Positions 18,510 to 26,912 of a stretch of 64,000 nucleotides of DNA are shown here, one piece after another. The stretch spans positions 1,736,001 through 1,800,000 of the forward strand of contig NZ_CP141590.1 in NCBI RefSeq assembly GCF_035581365.1, in the 5' to 3' direction. Position 1 is the first letter of the stretch, and every line of letters starts with the position of its first letter. The notes under the pieces are model-generated. The model made no database searches and was not told where the DNA came from. It saw nothing but the letters and a program-made list of their open reading frames with translations. Source of the DNA: Tsuneonella sp. CC-YZS046. Lineage in GTDB: Bacteria; Pseudomonadota; Alphaproteobacteria; Sphingomonadales; Sphingomonadaceae. Made by a program: the position numbers and the translations under genes.

Positions 18510-18941
18510 ATGAACCGTATGATCTTCGTCAATCTGCCGGTCACCGACCTGGCCCGCGCCATGAGGTTCTACGAAGCGCTTGGCTTTACCCACGAACCGC
18601 GCTTCACCGATGAAACCGCCGCCTGCATGGTGTGGTCCGAAGCGATCTTCGTCATGCTGCTCACGCGCGACAAGTGGAAGACCTTCACCAAGCGCCCGAT
18701 CCCATCCGGCGACAGCAGCGAGGTCATGCTCGCGATCAGCTGCGACAGCCGCGAGGATGTGAGCCGCATGGCCGATACGGCGGGCGCCACGGGCGGCACC
18801 GCCGACATCAATCCGGCGCAGGACCACGGCTTCATGTTCAGCCGCAGCTTCGCCGATCCGGACGGCCATGTCTGGGAGCCGGTGTGGATGGACCCGGCCG
18901 TGGCGAATGGCGACAGCACCGTTCCGGAAACCGCTTCCTGA
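18510..18941 (+). CDS. VOC-family (glyoxalase-like) protein, first gene of the operon
   Basis: 143 residues forming a single VOC/glyoxalase fold pair: MIFVNLPVTDLARAMRFYEALGF at the N-terminus and FADPDGHVWEPVWMD at the C-terminus, with the usual terminal metal-ligand glutamate position (WEPVW). Members are lactoylglutathione-lyase-like enzymes, dioxygenases or binding proteins, and the reaction cannot be specified. AGGAGAG lies about nine bases before the ATG. It heads a run of nine closely spaced genes, mixed VOC and glutathione-transferase-like, suggesting thiol-dependent handling of a reactive compound. Confidence 0.82.
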   Translation: MNRMIFVNLPVTDLARAMRFYEALGFTHEPRFTDETAACMVWSEAIFVMLLTRDKWKTFTKRPIPSGDSSEVMLAISCDSREDVSRMADTAGATGGTADINPAQDHGFMFSRSFADPDGHVWEPVWMDPAVANGDSTVPETAS

Positions 18942-18976
18942 TAACGTCCCGTCATCAGCCATTCGGCGGCGCGCGT

Positions 18977-19024
18977 TGCCCTTGCCGAACTGTGCCCTTG
19001 CCGAACTGTGCCCTTGCCGAACTG
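18977..19024. repeat. Three tandem copies of a 16-bp sequence
   Basis: TGCCCTTGCCGAACTG is repeated three times without interruption or mismatch (18977-18992, 18993-19008, 19009-19024). It fills the gap between the VOC stop and the ribosome site (GGAGG) of the next gene. Length 16 is not a multiple of three, so copy-number change here would not alter protein sequence but could change spacing or leader structure. Confidence 0.9.
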
Positions 19025-19037
19025 TGGAGGCCGCCCA

Positions 19038-19703
19038 ATGCCCCTCGATCCAGCCGCCGATATCGTCATCACCGGCTTCGGCCATGTTCCCAAATTCGCG
19101 CAAGGGGTGGTTCGCGACCTGCGCCTGCGCTGGGCGCTGGAGGAAATCGGCCGCCCCTATCGCGTGGAACTGCTGGATGCGATGGCCCCCAAGCCGGACG
19201 ATTATTGCCAGTGGCAGCCGTTCGGGCAGGTTCCCGCATTCGACGACGGCAAGGTCCGCATGTTCGAAAGCGGCGCGATCCTGCTTTACCTCGGCGAACA
19301 GGACGAGCGGCTGCTGCCGCGCGACGAGGCCTTGCGCTGGCAGGCCGTCACCTGGCTGATCGCCGCCCTGAACAGCGTCGAACCCTCGCTGATGCAGATC
19401 GTCTCGCTCGACGTGTTCCAGGCGAGAGAGCCCTGGGCCAAGGAGGCGCGGCCCGGCGCGGTCGGATTCGCCAGATCCCGCCTGTCCTGCCTGGCCGACG
19501 CCCTGGGCGACCGGGAATGGCTGGCCGGCCCCTTCACCATCGCCGACATCATGATGGTGACGGTCCTGCGCCATCTCCGGCACACCGACATCATTGCCGG
19601 CTTCCCCGGGCTGGCGGCCTATCAGGCGCGGGGTGAAGCCCGCCCCGCTTTCCAGCAGGCGCTGGCCGACCAGATGAGCGGCTTTGCGGTTCCTGCCGAC
19701 TGA
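19038..19703 (+). CDS. Glutathione S-transferase family protein
   Basis: 221 residues starting MPLDPAADIVIT at 19038, chosen for the GGAGG upstream; a start at 19008 would lie inside the tandem repeat. The thioredoxin-like N-terminal domain has FGQVPAFDDGKVRMFESGAIL, the glutathione-binding cis-proline and ESGAI motif. The helical C-terminal domain has ADALGDREWLAGPFTIADIMMV. Substrate unknown. It is the second gene of the VOC/GST operon. Confidence 0.85.
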   Translation: MPLDPAADIVITGFGHVPKFAQGVVRDLRLRWALEEIGRPYRVELLDAMAPKPDDYCQWQPFGQVPAFDDGKVRMFESGAILLYLGEQDERLLPRDEALRWQAVTWLIAALNSVEPSLMQIVSLDVFQAREPWAKEARPGAVGFARSRLSCLADALGDREWLAGPFTIADIMMVTVLRHLRHTDIIAGFPGLAAYQARGEARPAFQQALADQMSGFAVPAD

Positions 19704-19714
19704 GGAGAGAAAAG

Positions 19715-20482
19715 ATGACCTATATCGAAGGCTTCGTGATCCCGGTTCCGAACGCGAACAAGGACAAGTTCATCGCCCATGCCGGCAGGATCGATCCCGC
19801 CTTCCTGGAACAAGGCGCCACCCGCGTTCTCGAATGCTGGCAGGACAATGTCGCCAAGGGCCACACCACCGACTTCTTCGGCGCGGTCGACTGCAAGGAA
19901 GACGAAGCGGTCGCCTTCGGCTGGGTCGAATGGCCCGACCGCGACACCCGGACAGCGGCCCATGACCGGTTCGAAGAGCTGATGAAGACGGACGACCGCC
20001 TCAACCCCGAAAAGAACCCGATGCCGTTCGACGGCAAGCGGATGATCTTTGGCGGCTTCGCCCCTCTCGTCGAGGAAGGCGAGGCCATCGCCGATCCCTA
20101 TGTCCAAGGCTTCATCGTGCCGGTTCCGGAAGGCAACAAGGAGGCCTATCGCGAGGCCGCCCTGGCGATGTGGAACATCATGAAGGATTACGGCGCCTCG
20201 CGGGTGATCGAGGCCTGGCAGGACAATGTGCCCAAGGGCCAGCAGACCGACTTCTTCCGCTCGGTCAAGGCCGAGCCGGGCGAGATCGTGGTGTTCTCCT
20301 TCATCGAGTGGGAATCGCGCGAAACCTGCGACGCCTCGCACGAGAAGATGATGCAGGACGAGCGGATGAAGAACTTCATGGAGCAGAGCCCCGACGCGGA
20401 ATGCCCCTTCGACGGCAAGCGCATGGTCTATGGCGGCTTCCGGCCGGTCGTGGAGCTGACGCGCGAAAACGTGGGAGCATGA
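19715..20482 (+). CDS. Tandem-duplicated DUF1428 protein
   Basis: 255 residues made of two DUF1428 domains in a row. The first (YIEGFVIPVPNANKDKFIAHA) and the second (YVQGFIVPVPEGNKEAYREAA) repeat the same core, including ECWQDNVAKG / EAWQDNVPKG and FDGKRMIFGGF / FDGKRMVYGGF. The family usually has one ~115-residue domain, so this is a fused pair. DUF1428 has a dimeric ferredoxin-like fold of unknown function, and fusion would mimic the dimer. It follows the GST gene by 11 bases and precedes a double VOC gene by one base. Confidence 0.85.
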   Translation: MTYIEGFVIPVPNANKDKFIAHAGRIDPAFLEQGATRVLECWQDNVAKGHTTDFFGAVDCKEDEAVAFGWVEWPDRDTRTAAHDRFEELMKTDDRLNPEKNPMPFDGKRMIFGGFAPLVEEGEAIADPYVQGFIVPVPEGNKEAYREAALAMWNIMKDYGASRVIEAWQDNVPKGQQTDFFRSVKAEPGEIVVFSFIEWESRETCDASHEKMMQDERMKNFMEQSPDAECPFDGKRMVYGGFRPVVELTRENVGA

Positions 20483-20483
20483 C

Positions 20484-21284
20484 ATGGCTAACCCCCTCGG
20501 CAGCTTCATCTGGTATGAGTTGATGACCACCGATCCCGACGGCGCGGCCGCCTTCTACGGCCCGGTCGTGGGTTGGACCATCGCCAGCCATTCCGATCCC
20601 GGTGCGGGCGGCGTCGATTACCGCGTGATCGTCCGCGGCGACGGCGGGAATGCCGGCGGGGTGCTCGGCCTGACCGGGGAAATGTGCGACGGCGGGGCGC
20701 GGCCGTGCTGGCTCGGCTATATCTACACCCCGGACGTGGACGCCTCTGTCGCGGCAATCACCGCCGACGGCGGTACGGTGCAGATGCCCGCCGCCGACTT
20801 CCCGGTGGGTCGCATCGCCATGGTCACGGACCCGCAGGGCGCACCGTTCTACCTGATGAACCCGGTGGCGCCTGAAGGGCAGGAAGATCGGGCGAGCGAC
20901 GCCTTCAGCGAGAGCGAGCCGCAGCATGTGCGCTGGAACGAGCTTTCCACCACCGATCCCGATGCCGCTGTCAGCTTCTATGCCAGGCACTTCGGCTGGA
21001 CCCAGGATGGCGACCTCGACATGGGCGAGATGGGCAAATACCGCTTCATCCAGCACCATGGCGCCACCATCGGCGCGATCATGCCGAAGATGCCGGAAAT
21101 GCCGGTCAGCCTGTGGAGCTATTACATCGGCGTCGACGATATCGACCGCGCGGTCGCGGCGATCGAGGCAGGCGGCGGCAAGCTGCTGTTCGGGCCAATG
21201 GAGATTCCCGGCGGCGAGTTCGCGCTCAACGGACTGGACCCGCAAGGCGCGGCCTTCGGCCTCGTCGGCCCGCGCAAGAGCTGA
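20484..21284 (+). CDS. Two-domain VOC-family protein
   Basis: 266 residues with two VOC domains. The first starts GSFIWYELMTTDPDGAAAFY and ends MVTDPQGAPFYLMNP; the second starts VRWNELSTTDPDAAVSFYARHFGW and ends LNGLDPQGAAFGLVG. Such two-domain proteins are annotated as hydroxylases or glyoxalase-like, related to actinobacterial 27-kDa antigen Cfp30B. No reaction is established. Its ATG follows the DUF1428 stop by one base, so the two are co-translated. Confidence 0.85.
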   Translation: MANPLGSFIWYELMTTDPDGAAAFYGPVVGWTIASHSDPGAGGVDYRVIVRGDGGNAGGVLGLTGEMCDGGARPCWLGYIYTPDVDASVAAITADGGTVQMPAADFPVGRIAMVTDPQGAPFYLMNPVAPEGQEDRASDAFSESEPQHVRWNELSTTDPDAAVSFYARHFGWTQDGDLDMGEMGKYRFIQHHGATIGAIMPKMPEMPVSLWSYYIGVDDIDRAVAAIEAGGGKLLFGPMEIPGGEFALNGLDPQGAAFGLVGPRKS

Positions 21285-21299
21285 CCGGGAGAGGCTGCC

Positions 21300-21926
21300 A
21301 TGGCCGAAATCACCTTCTTCACCAACCCGATGTCGCGCGGGCAGATCGCGCGCTGGGCCCTCCACGAAGCCGGTGCCGATTACGAGGCCGTGATCGTCGA
21401 CTGGAACGACAAGTCGGACGCATTCCTTGCCGCCAACCCGATGGGCAAGGTGCCGACCATCATCCACCATGCCGCTGGCGGGGACCGTATCGTCAGCGAG
21501 GCGGCGGCGATCTGCGCCTATCTGGCCGAAATTCGCCCCGGGGCGGACCTGCTGCCGCATGAGGACGAGAAGGCGGATTATTACCGCTGGCTGTTCTTCG
21601 CGGCCGGGCCGGTCGAACAGGCGGTAACCTCCAGAGCGCTGAAGTTCGAGCCCGCCCCCGAGCAGCAGGTCATGGTCGGCTTCGGCAGCTATGACCGCAC
21701 CATGGACACGCTGGAGCACCATCTGGCCGCAAACAGGTTTGTTTGCGGCGATCGTTTCACCATGGCCGATGTCTATGTCGGCAGCCATGTCGATTGGGGC
21801 CTGCATTTCGGCACGTTCCCGAAGCGCGACGCCTTCGTTGCCTATGCCGAGCGCTGCCGGGCGCGCGATGCTTATCGGGCCGGCAAGGCAATCGACAACA
21901 CGCTGATCGAGGAGATGTCGAAATGA
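21300..21926 (+). CDS. Glutathione S-transferase family protein
   Basis: 208 residues. The N-terminal domain (ITFFTNPMSRGQIARWALHEAG) has a serine at the usual catalytic position; ANPMGKVPTII and VSEAAAICAYLAE form the glutathione site. The C-terminal domain includes AANRFVCGDRFTMADVYVGS. It overlaps the next gene by four bases (ATGA). Substrate unknown. It is the second of three GST-like genes in this operon, differing clearly from the first. Confidence 0.88.
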   Translation: MAEITFFTNPMSRGQIARWALHEAGADYEAVIVDWNDKSDAFLAANPMGKVPTIIHHAAGGDRIVSEAAAICAYLAEIRPGADLLPHEDEKADYYRWLFFAAGPVEQAVTSRALKFEPAPEQQVMVGFGSYDRTMDTLEHHLAANRFVCGDRFTMADVYVGSHVDWGLHFGTFPKRDAFVAYAERCRARDAYRAGKAIDNTLIEEMSK

Positions 21927-22402
21927 CCGCGAAGAACCGGATCTGCCTCTGGTACGATCGCGACGCGGAAGCGGCGGCGAAATTCTACGCCAGCACCTTT
22001 CCCGATACCAGGATCGTCGAGATCCAGCGCGCGCCGGGGGACTATCCCGATGGCCGGGAAGGCGATGTGCTGGTCGTGCTGTTCGAGGTGATGGGCATTC
22101 CCTGCATCGGCCTCAATGGCGGGCCAGCCTTCCCGCAGAGCGAATCCTTCTCGTTCCAGGTGATGACCGAAGACCAGGCGGAGACGGACCGCTACTGGAA
22201 CGCCATCGTCGGCCATGGCGGGCAGGAAAGCCAGTGCGGCTGGTGCAAGGACAAATGGGGCGTTTCCTGGCAGATCACTCCCCGCGTCCTGACCGAAGCC
22301 ATGTCCCATCCCGACCGCGCCGTCGCCAAACGCGCGTTCGCAGCGATGATGCCGATGCAGAAGATCGACGTCGCCGCCATCGAGGCCGCAGCCGCGGGCT
22401 GA
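21923..22402 (+). CDS. PhnB-like VOC protein
   Basis: 159 residues of the PhnB / 3-demethylubiquinone-methyltransferase-like VOC branch: ICLWYDRDAEAAAKFYASTFPD at the N-terminus, GIPCIGLNGGPAFPQSESFS, then CGWCKDKWGVSWQITPRVL. It is not a methyltransferase in spite of frequent annotation; the fold is glyoxalase-like. Its ATG overlaps the preceding GST stop, indicating translational coupling. Confidence 0.85.
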   Translation: MTAKNRICLWYDRDAEAAAKFYASTFPDTRIVEIQRAPGDYPDGREGDVLVVLFEVMGIPCIGLNGGPAFPQSESFSFQVMTEDQAETDRYWNAIVGHGGQESQCGWCKDKWGVSWQITPRVLTEAMSHPDRAVAKRAFAAMMPMQKIDVAAIEAAAAG

Positions 22403-22404
22403 CC

Positions 22405-22803
22405 ATGTCGGCCGAGCTAAACCACGCTATCGTCTGGTGCAGCGACCGCCATGCATCCTCTGCGTTTCTGGCGGAAATGCTGGGCTGCGATGCGCCCAGT
22501 CCTTTCATGCACTTCATGGTCGTGACCCTTGCCAATGGCGTATCGCTCGATTTCATGGAGAAGGATGGCCCCGTTTCGCCCCAGCATTATGCGTTCCTCG
22601 TCTCGGAGGAGGAGTTCGACGCCGTGCTCGCGCGTATCCGGGACAGGGGGCTGGAGCACTGGGCCGATCCGGCGCGCAGCCGGCCGGGCGAGATCAACCG
22701 GCTGTCGGGCGGCCGGGGCGTCTATTTCCCCGATCCCCACGGCCATCTGCTGGAAGCCATCACCCGGCCCTATTCCGCCGGAACGCCGGATGATGCGGCA
22801 TGA
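22405..22803 (+). CDS. Small single-domain VOC protein
   Basis: 132 residues beginning MSAELNHAIVWCSDRHASS, with the terminal motif YFPDPHGHLLEAITRPY that supplies the metal-ligand glutamate position in VOC enzymes. The His in LNHAIVW and the Glu in LLEAIT are likely metal ligands. The ATG is two bases after the preceding stop, and the gene overlaps the next GST gene by four bases. Similar to ring-cleavage-dioxygenase-like or fosfomycin-resistance-like VOC proteins; the true reaction is unknown. Confidence 0.82.
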   Translation: MSAELNHAIVWCSDRHASSAFLAEMLGCDAPSPFMHFMVVTLANGVSLDFMEKDGPVSPQHYAFLVSEEEFDAVLARIRDRGLEHWADPARSRPGEINRLSGGRGVYFPDPHGHLLEAITRPYSAGTPDDAA

Positions 22804-23453
22804 CCTTCGCGCTCTACGGCCATCCCTTCTCATCCTATACCTGGAAGGCGCTGATCGCGCTTTATGCGGCCGAGGCGGAATTCGAGTTCCGGACGGTCGG
22901 CCCCGATCACCCCGACAATCTGGCCTTCGTGCGCAGGGAGCATCCCGCCGGGAAATTCCCGGTCCTGACGCATGGCGGAACGACGATCGTCGAAGCCACC
23001 GCTATCCTCGAATATCTCCACCTGCATCATCCAGCCCTGGCGCAGCTGATCCCCGCCAAGCCGGACGACGCGGTGACGATCCGGATGCTGGACCGCGTGT
23101 TCGACAATTACGTGATGGGCAACATGCAGCGGGTGGTGAACGCCTATCTGGCGGATGCGAACAATCCCGACCCTGCGGAGGTCGCGGCGGGGAAGGATGG
23201 CCTGAACAGGACCTATCGCTGGCTGGAACGCTGGCTGCGCGAAAACAGCCTTCCCGCCCATATCTCACTCATCACCTGCGCGGCGGCGCCATCGCTGTTC
23301 TATGCCGATTGGGTCGAGCCGATCCCCGCGAATTGCCCGCGCGTGGCGGCCCTTCGCGCGGAATTGCTGACGCTGCCGCCGGTTGGCCGCTGCGTGGACG
23401 AAGCGCGCCCATGGCGCCGCTTTTTCCCGCTCGGAGCGCCCGACCGGGACTGA
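22800..23453 (+). CDS. Glutathione S-transferase family protein
   Basis: 217 residues. The N-terminal part, FALYGHPFSSYTWKALIAL, has the catalytic-region serine/tyrosine pattern of bacterial GSTs; HPAGKFPVLTHGGTTIVEATAILEYL forms the glutathione site. The C-terminal helical domain is less typical, lacking the FTIADI box. It begins within the stop of the VOC gene (ATGA), making four consecutive genes translationally coupled or nearly so. It precedes the SRPBCC gene. Confidence 0.85.
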   Translation: MTFALYGHPFSSYTWKALIALYAAEAEFEFRTVGPDHPDNLAFVRREHPAGKFPVLTHGGTTIVEATAILEYLHLHHPALAQLIPAKPDDAVTIRMLDRVFDNYVMGNMQRVVNAYLADANNPDPAEVAAGKDGLNRTYRWLERWLRENSLPAHISLITCAAAPSLFYADWVEPIPANCPRVAALRAELLTLPPVGRCVDEARPWRRFFPLGAPDRD

Positions 23454-23471
23454 AACGAGAGGATGAATCCC

Positions 23472-23912
23472 ATGAACGAACTATCCATCACCCGCCATAT
23501 CGCCGCGCCGCCGGAAAAGGTGTGGGACATCATGGCCAACCGCCAGGAGGAATGGTGGTGCCCCGCGCCGTGGCACGCGAAGATCGACCTGCAGGAACGC
23601 CGCGCGGGCGGCGCCTGCAACATGACGTTCTATGGCCCGGATGGCGAAGTAATGCCGCAGGAAGGGATCTATCTGGCCTTCGACGAAGGCCGCCGCTTCG
23701 TGACGACCGATGCGGTCAAGGCGGATTTCCAGCCGTCCGGCCCGTTCATGATCGGCCTCTGGGAAATCGACCCGGACGGCGACGGCACGCGCTATACCGC
23801 CACGGCCCGCCACTGGACCGAGGAGACGATGAAGCAGCACGAGGAAATGGGTTTCGCCGAAGGCTGGGGCGCCTGCGCCGACCAGCTCAAGGCGTTATGC
23901 GAGGAAGGGTGA
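23472..23912 (+). CDS. SRPBCC / AHSA1-type START-like protein
   Basis: About 146 residues. SITRHIAAPPEKVWDIMAN begins the hydrophobic-cavity fold, and GTRYTATARHWTEETMKQHEEMGFAEGWGACADQL is the typical C-terminal strand plus helix of AHSA1-like proteins. These bind small hydrophobic ligands. AGAGGATG precedes the ATG at 23472; an in-frame ATG at 23463 is nearly on top of the ribosome site. It is the last gene of the VOC/GST operon and converges on the J-domain gene with a ten-base gap. Confidence 0.82.
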   Translation: MNELSITRHIAAPPEKVWDIMANRQEEWWCPAPWHAKIDLQERRAGGACNMTFYGPDGEVMPQEGIYLAFDEGRRFVTTDAVKADFQPSGPFMIGLWEIDPDGDGTRYTATARHWTEETMKQHEEMGFAEGWGACADQLKALCEEG

Positions 23913-23922
23913 GAAAGCGGGA

Positions 23923-24510
23923 TCAGGCGAAGGCCGCGCTTTTCCGCAGCAATTGATAGGCTTCCACCACCCGGCCCAGCCGCCCCTCATGGCTGCGGTC
24001 GCCGCCATTGCGGTCGGGGTGGTATTTGCGCACCAGTTCCGAATAGCGGCGGCGCAGGGCGGAGCGGTCGGTATCCGGACCCAGCCCCATCGCGTTCAGC
24101 GCCTCCCGTTCGCGCGGGGTGAAGCGGGAAAAGGCGGCGTTGTTGCCTTCCGCCCGGCGCCTTATGTCGCCGGCACGCGCGCCGATCGCATCCAGCGGAT
24201 CGTGGAAATCGGCCCAGCGCGGCATCCCGTCCACTCCGGCATCGGCGCGAAAAGCGCGGGTTTCGGTGGCCCAGCCGGCGACCGGCGATTGCGCGCGGAC
24301 GATCTCCTCCGGGCTCATCCCCTCGAACCAGTCGTAGCCGGAATTGAACTGCCGGACATGGTCGAGGCACAGCCAGCGCCATTCGCCCGGCCCGTCGAAA
24401 TTCGGCCCGCGATAGCCCGGCGCCCGGAACTCGCCCGGCTCGTCGCACTCGGGATGCTGGCAAATGCGGCCGCTGTTCGCGAACCGCCCATGAAACTTGT
24501 CGCGCGTCAC
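23923..24510 (-). CDS. J-domain protein
   Basis: 195 residues with the J domain at the C-terminus: AMGLGPDTDRSALRRRYSELVRKYHPDRNGG has the HPD tripeptide needed to stimulate Hsp70 ATPase. The N-terminal ~90 residues contain RICQHPECDEPGEFRAP and a later CLDHV, possibly a zinc site. In Alphaproteobacteria this gene normally sits divergently from bolA and upstream of cobS-cobT; here the divergent bolA is kept, but cobS is displaced by the VOC/GST operon. Confidence 0.9.
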   Translation of the reverse strand: MTRDKFHGRFANSGRICQHPECDEPGEFRAPGYRGPNFDGPGEWRWLCLDHVRQFNSGYDWFEGMSPEEIVRAQSPVAGWATETRAFRADAGVDGMPRWADFHDPLDAIGARAGDIRRRAEGNNAAFSRFTPREREALNAMGLGPDTDRSALRRRYSELVRKYHPDRNGGDRSHEGRLGRVVEAYQLLRKSAAFA

Positions 24511-24572
24511 TCCTTTAGGATGGGGAACGATCGGCTATATGGGAACCCCTCTCTCCAACAAGGAACCGAAAA

Positions 24573-24848
24573 ATGCCCGGCCCCCTCGCCCAGGAAATGG
24601 AACGCCTGCTGACAGCGCAATTCGCGCCCTCGCGCCTGGAAGTAATCAACGACAGCGCGCGCCATCACGGCCATGCGGGGGACGACGGCAGCGGCGAATC
24701 CCATTTCACCGTGGTGATCCAGAGCGCCGCCTTTTCCGGCAAGTCCCGGCTGGAGCGGCAGCGCATGGTCAATCGCGCGCTGGGCGACATTCCGGGCGAG
24801 CGGGTCCACGCCCTCGCCATCCGCGCGCTTGCCCCGGAGGAAGCATAG
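24573..24848 (+). CDS. bolA: BolA family protein
   Basis: 91 residues, normal length. It has the BolA core ESHFTVVIQSAAFSGKSRLERQRMV, followed by HALAIRALAPEE. It lacks the invariant Cys of IbaG-type members but keeps the His in SRHHGHA and HALAI that can ligate Fe-S clusters with monothiol glutaredoxins. Divergent from the J-domain gene by 62 bases. Confidence 0.92.
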   Translation: MPGPLAQEMERLLTAQFAPSRLEVINDSARHHGHAGDDGSGESHFTVVIQSAAFSGKSRLERQRMVNRALGDIPGERVHALAIRALAPEEA

Positions 24849-24966
24849 ATCACGGCCCCAGGCAGTATCGTCATTCAGAAGATGACGTGCAGGTCGTCAG
24901 GGCTGAATGCCGATATTGCCTAAGTGATTGCCCTTTGCCCGCGTCGCTCCTAAGTGCCGAGCCGCT

Positions 24967-25623
24967 ATGACCGAGCCGTTGACATTCGCCGTGCCGAAGG
25001 GCCGCATCCTGGACGAAGCACTGCCCGTGATGGCGCGCGCCGGCGTCGTTCCCGAGGCGGCGTTCCACGACAAGGGCAACCGGGCGCTCAGCTTCGCCAC
25101 CGAACGGGCGGACATGCGCCTGATCCGGGTGCGCGCCTTCGATGTCGCCACCTTCGTCGCCCATGGCGCGGCGCAGGCCGGGATCGTCGGCTCCGACGTG
25201 GTCGAGGAATTCGCCTATGCGGATCTCTACGCGCCGGTCGATCTCGACATCGGCCACTGCCGCCTGTCGGTCGCCCGCCCCAAGGACGCACCGCAGGAGA
25301 GCAGCGGCCATATCAGCCACCTGCGCGTCGCCACCAAATATCCCAACATCACCCGGCGGCATTTCGAGAGCCTGGGCATCCAGGCCGAATGCGTGAAGCT
25401 GAACGGCGCGATGGAGCTTGCCCCCAGCCTCGGCCTGGCCGGGCAGATCGTCGACCTCGTCTCCACCGGCAGAACGCTGCTGGAAAACGGGCTGGTCGAA
25501 ACCAGCGTCATCCTGCCGGTTTCCGCGCGGCTGATCGTGAACCGGGCCGCGCTCAAGACCGACCCGAGGATCGGCGAGCTGGTGGAAGCGTTCCGCGCCC
25601 AGGGCCGGAAGGACGCGGCCTGA
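24967..25623 (+). CDS. hisG: ATP phosphoribosyltransferase, short form
   Basis: First step of histidine synthesis: ATP plus PRPP gives phosphoribosyl-ATP. 218 residues, the short form that lacks the C-terminal regulatory domain and requires HisZ, which is not in this window. Motifs: [24 protein letters not shown] and the PRPP loop [14 protein letters not shown]. The ATG at 24967 gives the conserved start. The stop overlaps the hisD start (TGATG). Confidence 0.95.
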   Translation: MTEPLTFAVPKGRILDEALPVMARAGVVPEAAFHDKGNRALSFATERADMRLIRVRAFDVATFVAHGAAQAGIVGSDVVEEFAYADLYAPVDLDIGHCRLSVARPKDAPQESSGHISHLRVATKYPNITRRHFESLGIQAECVKLNGAMELAPSLGLAGQIVDLVSTGRTLLENGLVETSVILPVSARLIVNRAALKTDPRIGELVEAFRAQGRKDAA

Positions 25624-26912
25624 TGCGCCGGCTTTCCACCACCGATCCGGATTTCGAGCGGGATTTCGACAAGCTGGTGGCCGACCGGCGCGAAAGCGAT
25701 GCCAATGTCGCGCAGACCGTCGCCACCATCCTCAACGAGGTCAAGCGGCGCGGCGACCCGGCTTTGCTGGATTACACCATCCGCTTCGACGATTTCACGC
25801 CCGCCGGCGAGGATGACTGGCGCATCGCGCCCGAGGCCTGCGCGGCGGCCTATGATGCGCTGGACGGCAAGCTGCGCGACGCGCTGGAACTCGCCGCCGC
25901 GCGCATCCGCGCCTATCACGAAGCGCAATTGCCCGCGGACCGGGACTATACCGACGCGGCAGGCGTGCGCCTCGGCGCGAAGTGGCGCGCGGTCGACGCG
26001 GCCGGGCTTTACGTTCCCGGCGGCCGCGCCGCCTATCCGTCCTCGCTGCTGATGAATGCGATCCCCGCCAAGGTCGCCGGGGTGGAGCGGCTGGCGGTCT
26101 GCACGCCCACTCCGCGCGGCGAGGTGAACGAGCTGGTACTGGCGGCCGCGCATCTCGCCGGGGTGGATGAACTCTGGCGCGTCGGCGGGGCGCAGGCGAT
26201 CGCCGCGCTGGCCTATGGCACTGGGCGCATCCGCCCGGTCGACGTCATCACCGGCCCCGGCAATGCCTGGGTGGCCGAGGCCAAGCGCCAGCTTTACGGC
26301 GTGGTCGGGATCGACATGGTGGCGGGGCCGAGCGAAATTCTGGTCATTGCCGATGGCAGGAACGATCCGGACTGGATCGCCGCCGACCTGTTGAGCCAGG
26401 CCGAGCACGATCCGTCCTCGCAATCCATCCTCATCACCGACGATACCGCCTTCGCCGAGCAAGTGGAGGACCGGGTCGATGTGCAATGCGCCATGCTGTC
26501 CACCAGCAAGGTCGCCCGCAAGAGCTGGGACGACCATGGCGTCATCATCACCGTCTCCGATCTTGCGGAAGCGCCCGCCCTCGCCAATCGCCTCGCGGCC
26601 GAGCATGTGGAGATCGCCACCGACGATCCCGAAAGCCTGTTCGGCGCGATTCGCCATGCCGGGAGCGTGTTCCTCGGGCGGATGACTCCCGAAGCGGTGG
26701 GCGACTATGTGGCAGGCCCCAATCACGTCCTCCCGACCGGGCGCCGCGCGCGCTTCGCCTCCGGCCTGTCGGTGCTCGATTTCATGAAGCGTACCAGCTT
26801 CATCGCGCTGGACGATGCGGCGCTGGCGGGTATCGGCCCGGCCGCCGTCGCGCTCGCCGAAATGGAAGGGCTGCCCGCCCATGCCCAATCCGTGAAGCTG
26901 CGCCTGCCATGA
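25623..26912 (+). CDS. hisD: Histidinol dehydrogenase
   Basis: Last two steps of histidine synthesis (histidinol to histidine, two NAD+). 429 residues, full length. Zinc and catalytic region: LLSQAEHDPSSQ, the later AAEHVEI, and GPNHVLPTGRRARFASGLSVLDF. NAD site region: VGGAQAIAALAYGT and ITGPGNAWVAEAK. Start overlaps the hisG stop by one base, and the stop overlaps the nusB start, so hisG-hisD-nusB is one operon. Confidence 0.97.
   Translation: MRRLSTTDPDFERDFDKLVADRRESDANVAQTVATILNEVKRRGDPALLDYTIRFDDFTPAGEDDWRIAPEACAAAYDALDGKLRDALELAAARIRAYHEAQLPADRDYTDAAGVRLGAKWRAVDAAGLYVPGGRAAYPSSLLMNAIPAKVAGVERLAVCTPTPRGEVNELVLAAAHLAGVDELWRVGGAQAIAALAYGTGRIRPVDVITGPGNAWVAEAKRQLYGVVGIDMVAGPSEILVIADGRNDPDWIAADLLSQAEHDPSSQSILITDDTAFAEQVEDRVDVQCAMLSTSKVARKSWDDHGVIITVSDLAEAPALANRLAAEHVEIATDDPESLFGAIRHAGSVFLGRMTPEAVGDYVAGPNHVLPTGRRARFASGLSVLDFMKRTSFIALDDAALAGIGPAAVALAEMEGLPAHAQSVKLRLP

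Noticed and set aside
18977-19024. Tandem repeats considered as a CRISPR array
   Set aside because: The 16-bp units are directly adjacent without spacers, and no cas genes are present.
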